A stretch of 64,000 bases of DNA, taken from positions 73,074,113 to 73,138,112 of the forward strand of contig OX388352.1 in assembly GCA_947579665.1 (NCBI GenBank), read 5' to 3'. Numbering within the stretch: the first letter of the stretch is position 1; each line of letters begins with the position of its first letter. Below, piece after piece: positions 1-33,734 of the stretch. Both the position numbers and the translations under genes were made by a program. The DNA comes from Sympetrum striolatum. Taxonomy: Eukaryota > Arthropoda > Insecta > Odonata > Libellulidae. The notes under the pieces were generated by a model, which saw only the letters and a list, made by a program, of their open reading frames with translations, did no database searches and was not told the DNA's origin.

Positions 1-19792
<19,792 letters not shown>

Positions 19793-20830
19793 TAAAGGTA
19801 TAACTTCACTGCATCTGTATGGTTGTAAGTATCTCTCCGGTTCTTGTTTTTTTGCACTTAGTTCTTTCTTATCTTAAAATATGTCTTTAATTTTAATTAA
19901 CAAATAGTAGCATATATTTATTTTATCGTTTTCCCTTAGTAAATGTAATAGTTGATGCCATGTCCAACTGTGAGAGCTTTCATGTTTTATCCTAAACCTA
20001 AAATTCTATATTCTTTGTGCAGTCGGGTAAACTGCTTTAAATATATGACCTAGATTTTTAGCGTAGAACTAAATGGATTAATAATCCACTTAGAAACCTG
20101 TGACGCCCTTATCCTAATCAGTGCTTTTCTTCCTTGTCATATCCATTTTGATGCTACTTTCTTGGTCAGCTCAATTATTCTCTTTAATTTAGTTTACTTA
20201 GAGTAATGTTTTGGAAATGGAGCATTACATAATTCTCATCTTTGATATTCTGACAACACTCAAGGGTTTGTAAAAAGGTCTCATTTCAGTCAATTTTTGT
20301 CACTTAACCTTGGGATTCCCTTGTGTATGCCACAACTTCCATCACGCCATCTCTAGTACTGGGTCAGTTAATTATTTTTATAGTATGTTTTGAGGTAATA
20401 ATTTATCCAAGGCTAAAATATATTTTTGATTCATGATCCATTCACAAGGGCAAATGAAATTTTATGTTTGAATTGAGGCCATTTTTTCTGTGGAATGAAA
20501 ATGGTGTTTCATTGAAAAAAATTATGCTTTCTTTTTTGTTGTGCAGTATAAATGTGATAGGCCATGTTGTATGATCAATGTCAGACTTTGGCAATAGACT
20601 ACCTATTTGCATTAACTTAGCAAAATCCATTTAATCCATATGTTAAAGGTACCGCCTGATGGTCTTCCATATCAACATCTTTGTTTACATCAGCTAACAA
20701 AAGATGATTCATAATTTCATGATAAATAGCTCCACAAGGTAACTGAAAGTCTATTATTTTTTTTTTCAAAATATTTGACCAATATAAGAAACTAATTCAG
20801 GCTTAACTTGTTGGTATTGACAGACACTCA
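19793..20830 (+). other. Sequence after the PHF8-like stop; possible 5' splice site at 19798
   Basis: The stop TGA is followed by TAAAG and then GTATAA at 19798, a possible donor. I found no AATAAA in this kilobase. Otherwise it is AT-rich and featureless, apart from the start of repeat DNA towards 20.8 kb. Confidence 0.45.
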
Positions 20831-21029
20831 GCGATGACATGTTAAAAAACTTTTACTTTACCATACAAAGAATATAGATAAAAACTGACTGGTTTTGCAG
20901 CAAGGCTGCATCATCAGGTAAACTACACAGAAAAAAGCTCATCTTAAATACAAGATAGATAGGGGAGTGAGGTGGTAAAAAGGGGGGCAGGGGGGGATGG
21001 AAAGGAGAGGTAGGCATATATAAATATGT

Positions 21030-22040
21030 ATATACGAGGAAAAGTTGCTTGCATACTGTAAGCATATGAAATGTATCTATAATCTTTATTCACATGCCAA
21101 GTTTTGAGTTTCAATGTTATCGGGAAGGGGTTAAAAAAATCTTTAAAATCGTAGCAATTTCTAATTTTTGTACAGGCCTGGTGGTGAACCCAGGACCTAT
21201 TGGCAAATGCGAATAGACATAATAACTTTTTAGGACCTGGTCTTTATTAATGCAAAGTTTGAAATCCATATCTTACTGGGAAGGTGCTGAAATAAGACTC
21301 CATTATCCCCATCTGAAACATATTGGGTAATGTAAATGGCTTTCTGGGATCGAACCAAGGACGATCAGGGAAACCTTAAACAGTGTATATGGAATAGGTC
21401 AATGATCTTTTTTCACATGCCGAGTTTTAAGTTTCCCTGTTATCAGGAAAGGGTTAAAAAAAATCTTTAAAATCGTAGTAATTTCTTATTTTAGAGATGC
21501 CTGGTGTCGAACCCAGGACCTATTGGCAGCAGTGAATACACATTATGACTTGTTTTGACTTGATCTTATTGAATGCAAAGTTTGAAGTCGATATCATGCA
21601 GGGAAGTACCTAAAATAGTATTTCGTTATTCCCATTAAAAATGCTTTGAGATATGCAAATGGGATCGAACTAAGGACTATCAGCAGGTTGAAAAAGTGTA
21701 TGAAAAATATTAATGATTTCTATCTACATGCTGAGTTTCAAGTTTCTATCTTATCGGGAAGTTATTTTTTTTTTAATTTGAAAAATCGATGCTTTTTAAA
21801 TAGGGGATTATTTGCCCTGACCTAGTGTCGAACCAAGGATAATCCTCAAATTATGTCTTTATGGTTTTCGTTGTATATGCAAGATTTCTAGCGAACCCTC
21901 AAATTGAAACTCTCTATTTTTCCGGGAGGTGCCCCAAAATAATTTTCAAAAATCCACACCGTGTATCTTTATGGAGGAAATCGGGACTTTGGGGCCTTCT
22001 GGAATCAAACCCATGACACTGAGGTTCAAAGTCATTTTCA
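21030..22040 (-). repeat. B-box repeat unit, reverse orientation, degenerate
   Basis: The 5' edge carries TTGCTTGCATACTG, the reverse complement of the unit-end hairpin found in the 50-64 kb array. It is followed by reverse-strand monomers with TCGAACCCAGG and TCGAACCAAGG cores near 21186, 21350 and 21505. It ends in the first-monomer block (TTTGGGGCCTTCTGG) near 22000. Diverged from the main array. Confidence 0.8.
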
Positions 22041-22164
22041 AAGTCAGGTTTCATATTTGCTCATCAAGCAATTTGTAATCATCTGTATGTGTCATCAAAT
22101 TTTTGGCACATTTTGTTACTTGACATATTAACAATTCTTAGCAATTTGTGTTTTATATCTATTA

Positions 22165-23015
22165 TCTATTATATATAGATGCTTCTCCGGATTCATTCAT
22201 ATATATAGGGATATAGATAGATAGGATACTAATTCACAGGCTAAACCACAAGCGTCATTGACTTGAAATTTTTACGACGTATTTGCCATAACGTGTAAAA
22301 GCCAGAAAAATTGCGATTTTGAACCTGTGTCATGGGTTCAATTCCAGAGGACCCAAAAGTCACGATTTTTTCCATTTAAATGCATTGCTTTGAATTTCAG
22401 CAATTAAAAAAAAATACTTTCTGGATAGGTAGAGAATCAAAACTCTAGGAGTCTATATATATGATCTATGTAAAAAAATGGTCATGATCTATGAAAAAAA
22501 TAATTGACTTTCACAGAAATTGTCCTGGGTTCGATGCTAGGACGTTGCAAATATCTGCTCTTTAAAATACATGGTAGTAGTTTTTCATTATTTTTTTTGA
22601 TGCACTTATCGAAATGATAGGAAGTTTGTGCTTGGCTGGAAGATGTATGGTAAAAATTGGTTTAAGAAAAAAATTTTCATTAGACCACACTGTTCCTGGG
22701 TTCGATGCCAGAGCACATTAACATTTCTCTCATAAGGAATATAAGGGAAAAGATGTCGTTTGATGCAGTTGCAGCCAATATTTCTGCTTGAATTTTCACA
22801 TATAGTTAAAGATGGTGATTTTCTATTATGTTGCATAGGAAGTATCACCAGAAAGACCCGGGTTCGATGCCAGACGATTAAATTGCAGGGAATTTTAAGA
22901 ATATTTTCAATCCTTTTTTTTTCTTTTGAGGACTGTCCCGATATGATATTAGTGTTGTCGATCTGCTTGCAGTATGCAAGCAGCATTTTACTCGTACAAT
23001 ATATAAGCGATAATT
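22165..23015 (+). repeat. B-box repeat unit, forward, lacking about two monomers
   Basis: Starts with the boundary module GATGCTTCTCCGGATTCATT and a class-A leader. GGTTCGA cores follow at about 22525, 22695 and 22861, spaced about 165-170 bp. It ends with the hairpin CTTGCAGTATGCAAG and TTTTACTCGTA. Shorter than the 1,083-bp standard unit. Confidence 0.85.
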
Positions 23016-23185
23016 CAAAAAATTTAAAATATAGCTCAATAATATTACTTCTTAAATGACAATGCAATGTGACTGATGTTATGGTTTTAATATGAATTTG
23101 CTTTTCCTTTTGTACTAAGTCCTGTATATGAAGCTAATTTGAAGAGATTGTGCTGAACTCATAATTCATGTCTTTGTGTTTTCAG

Positions 23186-23830
23186 ATGACATATTCCGTG
23201 CCAGTGCTCCAGGCAGATTTGCTGAAATTTCTGTTTATTTTGTTTGGTTCTCTAGTTCAATTTTTCATCTTCAACACCTCATTACTGTTTGTTAGGAATT
23301 TAACATGTTAAAATTTTTATTTTTGAAATTATGGTAGCTGTCCATATCAACTTTCTTTAGACCTACCAAACTTGATAAGAATGAGTTAATTTTTGGATCT
23401 ACATTCTTTATTTTCCATTTTTAGTATTATTACATCATCGCCTTTACAATGTTTATTTTAAAATTACCAATATCAGTTATCATTAAGGTACCTGCACTTC
23501 ATCAAAACTGAGAGATAAAGGGTGTATTTGAAGGCCGGGCAGTGGCTTTTTATAGCTATGAGCAATACTTGAATTATAAGAAAGTTGTAAATTGTAAAAT
23601 GGACTAAGTTTATAATTAAAGAAAGTATAGGAAAGCTATAAGGGTTGTATAAGTTGACATACTGTGTGTCATTCACTTAAAATGCTGCTCGGCTTGCCTG
23701 GTATGGCCTGAATTATGCATCTTATCTTATTTTTTTGTATGGACATGGTATTGGTAATTTGTTGGTTCACTTAAAGAAGTATATTGTAATAAAGGAGGAC
23801 GAATCAATAAAGACTGAGAATGATTTGCTC
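23186..23830 (+). other. Candidate spliced 3'-UTR exon of the PHF8-like gene with AATAAA signals
   Basis: An acceptor TTTGTGTTTTCAG ends at 23185 and no long ORF follows. Two AATAAA hexamers occur at 23788-23793 and 23806-23811. Splicing from 19798 to 23186 would remove the inserted repeat units. This is inference from sequence signals only; the exon could also extend further 3'. Confidence 0.35.
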
Positions 23831-24098
23831 TTGCATTAAACAGTTACGATTAAGTGTTTGGTATATTTGATGGACTCAAGTAGAAGAATGTATCTATTTA
23901 CAGCAAATCATGATAGTTTTCCAATTGATGTCTAGAATTGAGTTTTTAATATTGAACAGTAGATTTTTGTGTCCATATATTGAGATCAGGCATATAAGTG
24001 GGTTATGTTTCAGCAGGCATAAGGGACTGTAGGTCATACCAAACTAGACCCATCCTAGTGAACTTCTTAACAAGGAAATCATTCTCAGCCTTTATTGA
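23804..24098. repeat. Fold-back repeat (arms 23804-23833 and 24071-24098)
   Basis: The left arm TCAATAAAGACTGAGAATGA and the right arm are near-perfect reverse complements separated by about 240 bp. It fits a small MITE or a hairpin; the left arm contains a possible poly(A) signal. Confidence 0.65.
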
Positions 24099-24104
24099 CT
24101 AACC

Positions 24105-27100
24105 ATATGAATGAATCACTTTGATTCGAATCTGTTAGCAGAAAAGAGAATTTAAATTTAATTCTTTGGGCTGTATCAGCCTTAACTTCTTTTCTGCAAT
24201 ATTACTTTAAAAACTTTGAGGTAGTGTTAGGCTATTCCTATTCATAATTTATATATGTTTCATACTTAAATTCTTAAATTAATTTGTGAATTATAATATA
24301 TATATATATATATAGTATGTTTGAATGTTTTAATAAATATGTTAAAAATATTGGTTTTCTCCCCATAATCTCAAATTTATTATTTCATGTAAATCATTTC
24401 TATTAATATCACAAAAAGGGAGTAAAGATAATTGAAATACCTGAAATATAACTCAATGGAAGTTTTCTATAAATCATAATTAGTCTTTGCAAAAGAATAT
24501 TCATTGAATCAGTTTTTGTGAGTAAATGTTGCAAATCATTGCTTTTATTGTAAAGTTTATTTAAATGAAATTGGAAACTATTTGCCTTTTTATAAAGAAA
24601 CTGTCAACTTTCTAGTTTCATGCTATTTTTTGTAAATACTTAAAATCATATTCTTTCATGGACTTCATAACTTAAACAGTTTAGAAAATATCAAAACTAT
24701 AAAAATGTGTTTATCCATGAATTCTCTCAAATTGGTTTATAATTTCTGCAAGAATGGCTAATATCATATTCTTTTGACTGTTAAAAAATCATAGTTTTTT
24801 TCAGATACTGAAATATCACCTCTATGTTGTAGTAGACTTAAATTCTTGCAGCAGAAAAGTATTCTGCCAAGAACTTCGCGAGGAATTGAAAATATGTCAA
24901 TTTTCTGATGACTGAGGTAAAATAATGGCAATACATTCTAATATACCATTCTTTTAAAAATAATATTGCAACTAGAGTTTGGTTAACTGGTATTATATGC
25001 CCCTCAGGCTGAGTATGTTAAGGAAAAAGTTTAGTTATTTTCAGAATATCTATATTTATAATTCAGCCTAATATGTCTTTTCTTTGGTACTTTGATTTGT
25101 CAAAAAGCAATGATATTTATTTTCATGACTTTGAAATCAATATATTTTAAAATCTTTTATAAATGAATAAATATATATTTATATTTATGTATTAATATAT
25201 AAATATAAATATATAAATGGGTAAAATTTTGGTACAGCATCACAAATATATTTATATATCTTGCCACATGCTGAACTCGTCACAATACTAGAATGCATTT
25301 CGTCAAAATTAACCTATTGTTGTTATTTGGTGACATTTTATTCTTGTAATTTGAGTTATATTTCAGACTCAAATTCTCTTTCATTACATGAGGTAAATCT
25401 ATTATACTAATTAACTTCATAGTATAACTTGAAGTTATTTTATATTAAAATGTTTGATTGAGTCTATTATTTTATAATATTAATGATCTGACATGGACAC
25501 ATTTAAAGCCTTTTTTAATTATAATTGGAATTTAATCAATTATTTACTCTCTAACTTAGTAGTTTATCTCTGTGTCAGATGGTAATGTTTGTGATATGTA
25601 TGTTAGCTTATTTTTAATATTTATTAATATTTATTTATTAATCTTATTGTCCTGCTGGCTTGTACTAAGGCCAACTTTGGTCAATCCATAGTAATGTGAG
25701 GTCCTTTAATTTTTGTTAACAGTTCAGAAAAATTTTCATTCGTAGAATCATTGAAAAAAATTAATGCAAGAATCTTATTGAAATCAGAACTGCTAATTTG
25801 GCTAGTGCCAGGCTCAGTAGCTGTATTCTTGGTTAATTTTTAATATTGCCAGAACATTGTGTTAACAACTATATCTTTTCCTTCAAAGAATACTTATTTA
25901 TTTAAAACAGTAACACTTTTTACATTCCGTTGTTGCTTAGTGACATGCATGTGAAATTAACATTGTGTAATACAAAATGTTCAGTCGTTACTAATGAAGG
26001 TCTTACAAGGCATTTCTTTTTACTGCCATTAGCAGTACACCATCTTTTGAAAATAAATCTCAAATCACTTTAATAGCACTTTTTCTCAAGTTAAATTATC
26101 CAAAGAATGCTTTACTAAGAAAAGGAAAACATTGTCTACTCTCTTAATCAATACAAAGATCATTGCCAAATGGTTTTACTATTTTAGATGCATTTTGATG
26201 AAGTTCAGGTTCCTGATCATTTTTTATTATGGTGATCATAAGTTATGGAGGAGCTCTGTCCGAATGAGTGAAAGATGTGATATTTTAGGATGGTGGTACT
26301 TTTCCTTATGGTTGCATTTTCTGAAGTTTTTGAATCTGAAAAGTATTAAGGTTAGGCTTTCATTTAAAACCACATACATGCTCTGCCTGCCAGCTCATTG
26401 GCTTCTGTAACTCATCATCAGCACTTTAATGTAATATGCAGATGGAAGTGAAGAATATTTGATTTACTACTGCCTTTATGATCTCATTGAAATATAAATC
26501 TAATCATCATATGATTGCTCCTAGCAAATGTGAGACTGATACTCAGGGTTTAGATTTGTTAGAAGTCGAAAGGAGGTTGAATATCACAATCCTAGATTAA
26601 ATGCAAAGGTGAAGAATAGAATGGTTGCCTTGCTTTTGGTTGAGGAAGTCTGGAGCCATAGTGTAATGGTTATTGTTGTAATATCATAGTGATGTTGCTG
26701 GAGAAATAGTGCAGGAATTGGAATTATTTTACTCTATCAACCCAATCACTGCATCCGGTAGGCATTTGTATTACCATAAGGACTAACATGCATGTAAGTC
26801 TCCCACTTTTTGTTTGGTGACTTGAGTGTGAGTCATCCACACTGAATGTGTTTAGATTAGTAGGGGATGAAGGCCCAAAGCTCTGTTGATAAGTTGTTTA
26901 TTCAAACAGCCCAAAGAAATAATTGTAGACTTCATTCCATTGGTTGATTTTATGTTTCTTTTTTCCTATATATATTATTTATAAGTTTTTCATATTCTGT
27001 ACACTATTGAAAATAAAGCTTGTGTGATAGAAAGTTATGAGATTTTCTAATATGAGCAGTTTGCTATGTCAGTTGATTAAGTTCTTATGGCCCTTATTTC

Positions 27101-29660
27101 TTTGAAATTCTGTGTAATTTACAATGATCAAGCAAATTGTTGAAATGTGTGACTGTTCTTGATCTGTCTGCTTGAAAAATATGTAATTTCGTATGAAATC
27201 ATAGTCATAAACTCTCTTCAATGGAGATTTTAGATACTTTGTATTAACATTGAGTGGTTTCTCCTGAGGTCTGATAGATACTGAAATAAATTCAAACTTT
27301 TCTTTCATGAAAAGCAATCCATTCCTAGTGAGTTAAAAAAAATAGTAGGATGAAGGACATTGTTTACTCTCAGTGGATTGCAGGCTGTAGGTGTGTCTGC
27401 TTCGCCATGAAACTTCATTCCTGCTTCACTTGTAAATTTTGAATTTACCACAATTACTACAAAATATTTTTGTGTGCTTATGATGATGTGTCCGTGACTA
27501 TCAAAAAAATACTACTGAAAATGAAAAAATACTTCTGTAAAGGTAGAAACCTATTTTTCCCCTAGTTAAGTGGGGTGTAAGTTGCCAAATATAATTTTTG
27601 AGGATGTATTATATCCATTTGAGCTCTTAATATTTATTTCCCCTTTACATACATATTTACAGTAGGTAAAAATCTTTAGCAGGAAGTTGGCCATTTTTAT
27701 TTCAATAGAATGAAAATGTTATTTTGATTTTGAAATAATAATTTTTTACTGTAATACATCTTCATCTTTCAAATCTCAATGTTATATAAGGAGACATGTG
27801 TAAGTGAAAAAAATGAGTTTACAGTTAAGAAATGTTCATGAGAATTTTAGTGGATGCTTAACTGTGGAATCAATTTTTTCATTACTGGACTAATTGCCAA
27901 TATTGGCTGTTTTTCATAAACTGTTTTTAGTGTAAAAAGCACTGGTTATAGTACAAAATATTGTGACAGTGGTCAGTTTAAGATATTTATTTGAATATTT
28001 TACATCAAGGTAACCCACTTAGTCTGAAAGCCAACTTATAAATGCAGTGAGTGACCATGCAAAAATCTTTTCAGATTTGCTCCTTTACACGGTGGGTTAA
28101 AAGACTTTGTGTGGTAACATTGTAGTATTGAAAAGATTTTTGAGTTTTAAAGTGGTTTGTTTTTAGGTGTTAATTAACATCTTTTTAAAAACATATATGG
28201 GTTTGTGTTATGTTTGTGGTTCCTTAAGATTTATCATGTATTAGTTTTGATATTTCTTATCATTTTCTTAGTTTAAAACCCTTGCTTTTCTTACTAATAA
28301 AGTAGATAATATTGTTTCATTTCATTAAAAGCTTCTATTTAATACAACAAAGCATTTTCATTTTTTATTCTTTATCAGTAAACTATTTTACTGGCTGTGT
28401 TTTGGACCAATATTCTTACTTATCTTTAGAGAACTATTCTATTTTTTCTTGTAAGCATTATGATTTCAATTCTTTTTCAGTTTGTTGTGAATCATAAATT
28501 TATGTGACCCATAATGCTATTTTCCTATGGCTTGATGTGTCAAAAACTTATGATATTCAACTATTCAGTGGGTAATCAGATGGCCATAATAGTCAGGAAA
28601 TCTCCATAAAGTGTTCTGTTATCACTGGTAACCAGTGGATTAATGGCTGTGGAATAAATATATATTTGCTGGCAGATTAGTGTGTTTGTACATCTGTATT
28701 TTGAAACTCTTCACTGTTGTTTTTTATAATAAAAAATTGTTATAGTAACAATATGTTTGCTCTATGTAATAAATTTTTAAGAATGCTGTAAATTACACTT
28801 AAAGCATAAATGTTACTATAATTTTATTCTCCTCAGTTCTCCTGTGTTTGGAGATATCAGAAATGTTAAAAATTTAACAACATAGTTAATTTTTTTCAAA
28901 ATTACTTTCAAAAGTTTCCCTTAATTATAGTTATATTTAGATTTTCAGCATTATCTTCAGGCTCTCTATGTATATTTTGCAAATAAAAGAATTAACTGGA
29001 TGTTTATTGTTTATAAACATTGGAATATTTAAAAGGATTGGTTTTAGCTAAAGAATATGAGCATATTGTCCAAGGACCAATTATAATTAGGAATGGTTAA
29101 AGAAGCTTATGTAGAAGAGCTGGTAAATGTTTTGCATAATGAATATTTGCTCATTCAGATGTATCAACTTGTCGACATTTCTGGCAATTATATATGTACA
29201 AAATGTGGAAATAAATTACATTTAATGAAAATGCTCTAAAATTTTCATTATTTTGGTATTTACTTTACATTTATCATTTAATTACTATAAGGTGACCAAC
29301 CATCCTCCTTCAGTGAGGACAATCTTCCTTTTGGAAGTTCTGTCCTCCCTAGGAAAGTGTACTCCTTTCTGATATGTAAAAACTAATTAGTGAATCTCTT
29401 AAGAAATTAATAAAACATTGCCACAATGATGAAAAATTGCTTATTTAATTTTATCTAGGCCTTAATTTTGTTGTTACTACAATGAGGGAGAAAAGAATGT
29501 GTCTCAAAAATGCAACAGCAGCAACTATAAGGAAACACTTGTCTACTAAAAACAGGAGCAATCATTAGATCCAAGTTTTGTAAAACTTCAAATTATTCTT
29601 AAGATGAAAAGCAGTTAGCTACAATTGAGGGAATATTTGCATTACATACCATTCACTTTC
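24105..29660 (+). other. Long AT-rich region without recognised genes
   Basis: No ORF with family resemblance, no RNA gene and no dispersed repeat was recognised. It has a TA microsatellite at 24296-24315 and many scattered AATAAA motifs (for example near 27012). It could be long 3'-UTR or intergenic DNA. Confidence 0.4.
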
Positions 29661-29667
29661 TCACTCA

Positions 29668-30072
29668 CAAGCTCTGTTGGATTAAAGAATAACCACAATT
29701 ATTTTCATTAAAAGATTTTAGAGGCAGTCCGCTGATTGTGTCAAAATATACCTCCATTAAGTTTAGTTAAATATCCTGGTGAAATTCAGGGATAAGTTTG
29801 TATAATATCTTGGTTGAAATAAAAAAAAATTACTGGTGAACGTGATAGGGCAATAATCCTTCTAAAATATTCTGGTCATTTTTAAGTTTGCTTTTCAAAT
29901 ATCCACTACCATTCTTTTCATTTCAAATACCACCACCTCTTGTTGTCTAATCACTATTAATAAATATCACTGAATGATTGTTCTAGCCAAACTGATGTTA
30001 ACTCTCCAGGTACTAGAGATGTAATTGCAGGTATGCTTTCCTTCAGTAGAGCAATGGTGCCCTAGACTAACA
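29668..30072 (+). pseudogene. Partial copy of PHF8-like intron 9 end plus exon j
   Basis: Matches 42430-42830 and the 9250-9570 region. The exon part starts at 29987 after a preserved TTCTAG acceptor and reads SQTDVNSPGTRDVIAGML, then stops at TAG 30063-30065 where the parent has AAG. Similarity ends near 30072 in mid-exon, so there is no donor site. A dead fragment. Confidence 0.88.
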
Positions 30073-33000
30073 ATGGGAGGACACAGTAGCTGCACATCAG
30101 ATCTGGTTGAAATTTGGCTGAGAGATAGTTATCAATGCGACATTTAGTAACTACCTCCCTTTTGGGGTTAGCAAATCTGTGCTGTAAAAGGAAAACCGTC
30201 TTTTATTTCTTTCCTTTGTCCTCATTTAACTCACACTCACATACAGAATAATTACCAGTTTAATAGTGAAAATGTTATAAATTACAAAACTAAATTAACT
30301 ATAAATATATAAAATAAGGTAATTCGAAAGATATAGAAAATCGATTTTACTTTGGAGGAGTCAATCCCATGACTGGAGATTTCTCAAATCATAATTAAAA
30401 GGACGGAGAGAGAAAAGGCACAGATCTGAACAAAGAAATATGGAATATCATTGGAGCCTGGAGAGCGAAAGTCCTGCAGCAAAATTCCATGAATTATACA
30501 AATCATGGTTAGTTAAAATCCATAGAATTCAGTACAAGGAATAAAGACTTTTGAGTACAGCCCTAAAATGTTGTACACTTTGCTTGTTTCTATTATAGAC
30601 CACAATTCAGTCTTGGTTTGGAAAATTTGTTCCCAAGCTACATCGAGCATTGGTATTTAGAGCACAAACAATTCAATTTTGTTTAGTTCTTCTCTGAATA
30701 CTATATTCACCTTAAAAAAGAAATCAGCCAGTCAAATAGTGGCCACAGCAACTTCACCATATAATTAGTAGTCTTTGCAGAGTTTGTTTTAATTGATTTC
30801 TAATTTGAGTGCATTTTAAGATTTCCAAGTTTATCCCATGCCATTGCTTTTTCCAGTGATAATATGTTCAAATATATGTTCATAGAGCTCTTAAAATCAT
30901 TTTTTGAGGTGAAATAGGCAAATTTGAAAAACGCAACTTGGTGAAATGCAATCTATCCACGTAATTTAACTGTTCAGTATACAAAATATCATGCAACAAA
31001 GCCTCGCTGGACACCTGATGGACAGTAAAGCAATAATTGAATTGCAGCAAAGCATTGGCTGTCCCACCAGTCGCAATTAAATTTTGACCTTTTCTTTACA
31101 GTTTCAAACAAGTGTGCATGCAGTTTCAAACCAGTGTCTATTTTAAGAAATAATGACGAGAGACTATGCATATTTTCATGAGGCAATCATTACTTTTAAT
31201 TATATTTACCAGGTTGACTGAATTTTTAGATGTTAGATAAGTCACAGGTCAATAGATTTATAAATTCTAAGAGATGTTAATACCCTGCTAGGAGCCTGGA
31301 GAGACACATCCAAATCAGCCAAATTGTGGGAGAGGCGGCAACCCTACTCACATCCTATGAGGGGGCCAAGACATGGCTGAAAATTATAGCTACACCACTG
31401 TTCTTACAAACCTGCAAAGTCAAACACTGAGAATGAGACATTCTTTTGGACCATTCAAAAGTTAATGCTAAGGTTTTGGGATAAAACAAACAAGACATAT
31501 TTATTTCTGGAGGAGATTAATTCTTGGATTAGAATCAAGTTTTTGATTAGAAAAACACTATCGATTGTTGAATTATTAAATGCGAAAATACAAACATAGA
31601 TGTGTAATATATTCATAATTGAATTTATGATATTGTCATAATCAGTGAAATTTCATGTTACTTTCATACAGATCATGTTGTGAGATAGTAGTTGATTTGT
31701 TTGAGTCACATATAATGTTAATGAATATATTATGGCTCCACTTGAATCTGTTCAAATGAATGAAGTTATTATTGTCATGAGGATTCCACATAAAGCATTA
31801 CATTAAGTGTATTAGACGTGTTGAAATCAGCAATTTTGCATCATTCAAGGTAGAATCAGTTCTTTCTATCCTATATTGTATGGTTCGGATGCAATTTCTC
31901 TCTTATTGCAAGAAACTAAATGAAAAGGAAATTTAGGATTAATATCATCATCAACTTCATTCAAGATTGTATTAATAAACCTGGAGCAGGAAATATTTGT
32001 TGCGTTTCTTCCTCAAAAACAAGAATAAAATAATTAAACATCTTTTTAGTTGCTGCTACTGCATTGGAGAGGTTTTTGTTTACATTGTAATTCATAATAC
32101 ATAAGTTATTTTTATGCATCAATTACTTCAGTGTTTTTTCCTCTAAATTGACCAACATTATTTAAGTGGAACCCATTGAAGTTCTGTTGGTATAGTCAGT
32201 AAAATATGCAGTTCAGTGTGTATTTTTTCCTTCATCGATGCTGTTCTGATCCATCTTATCACACTCTTGCAGTGTATTCGTCTCAATTGATCATCTTTTA
32301 AGAGAATCATTACATTCTTTGTATCAATTTGTTATCCATGTTCCATGACAAAAGACAAGACAATCTCTTAGTTCCCCCAATTTACCCCTCTATTAACAGT
32401 TAATCAAAAGTTCATTTCAGTGAATGACAGTAGTATGGGATCTGAAATTATGTTAGCCCGTAATTTTTCTGACATAAGTAACTCATAATACTACCACCTA
32501 GAGATTTTGGTCATTTTATTAAAAATGAACCATACCCCCAACCATGCTTCAATTTATATTTAGTGTTATAACTGTATAAGGGTGAATCTGATTTTCATTA
32601 TCTGGTTTATTTGTACTATGAATGCCAGAACTTTGGCTGCAAAATATAACCCAATTAAAAGATGATATTTTCTTGAATAGTTTCTTGAAAAGTTATTAAA
32701 AATCATATACTTTCATCAATATTTGACTATTTTAGATAAGAAGACTTCATCTGGCATAAAAACAAGAATGATTTTGGAAGGAGTAAGATCACCGACTATT
32801 ATTTAGCTGGCCCTAAAACGTCAGATGCTAAATCATAAATCCTAAATCTAAACCGTAAATTATAACCTTTATAGTAGTAAAAACTTCAATTGGTTAATGA
32901 TTTTTTAATCCACACCTGGTAGCTCTTTCTACATCTTGTAGCACTGGGAAATATGGCAAATGTTTTAGCACGAGGGTCATCGGACCCCAGTGTAATCTAG

Positions 33001-33730
33001 TGGACCAGGGTTGGCAAATCTTTTGTGACAATAGTGCCATATTTTATGTATACAGGGAACTGTGTAACAATGTGGTGCAAACCACCTAGGGAGATGGTGA
33101 TATTCATTTTATAATGTCAATGATATGATTAAGATCTTGTATTGAAAGCCATTGGTCGCTAATGTTGATGGGAATAAGTTTCCGATCGGCCTGAGAGCTG
33201 AATTCCTGACAGACTGTAGGACTAAATATCTTAAATGTCAAATGTCGCAGTATGTAAGATAATCTAATCCTACTCTGTAAATATAAGTGATAAATTACTA
33301 GCATTTCTAAGCAAGTCAAAAGACTAATTTTCAATAATATAAAACATATACTTACAAAGGAAACATCAGGTTTGTGGGAATCGGGTTCAAACGAAACTTT
33401 CAGGCCACATTCTCTTATTAAAAATAATGGACACATGTCTGACTGTTCAACTCCATGGGCCTTTCTTTATGAAAAATTAGCCACTGAAAATCGGAGTTAG
33501 GCAATCACACCATACACATGGACTAGCATGCAATCTCGAGATTTTCCACTTAGGAAATTATGTTCTTCCAATTTTTTGCTGGTAACTTACTAGCAAAAAA
33601 ATCAAATTTTGGCAGATATTGGGTCTTATAAGCTCTTCCTGGAGTTGTGATTTTAATTTTATTTTCGTTGAGTTAATGCAGATTTTTGTGTCCAGTTTTA
33701 ATGTTTTTGCATTAAAATTCCCACCCTCTC
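30073..33730 (+). other. AT-rich region without recognised features
   Basis: About 3.7 kb with only short, unremarkable open frames. A minus-strand frame at 33104-33436 (110 codons) has no family resemblance that I can name. Confidence 0.4.
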
Positions 33731-33734
33731 TACT

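Noticed and set aside
22850..22880. tRNA genes at the GGTTCGATGCC sites
   Set aside because: No A box, D-arm, anticodon arm or acceptor stem could be paired around any core I checked; only the B-box/T-loop part is present.
33104..33436. 110-codon minus-strand frame
   Set aside because: AT-rich composition, no motif, no neighbours supporting a gene.
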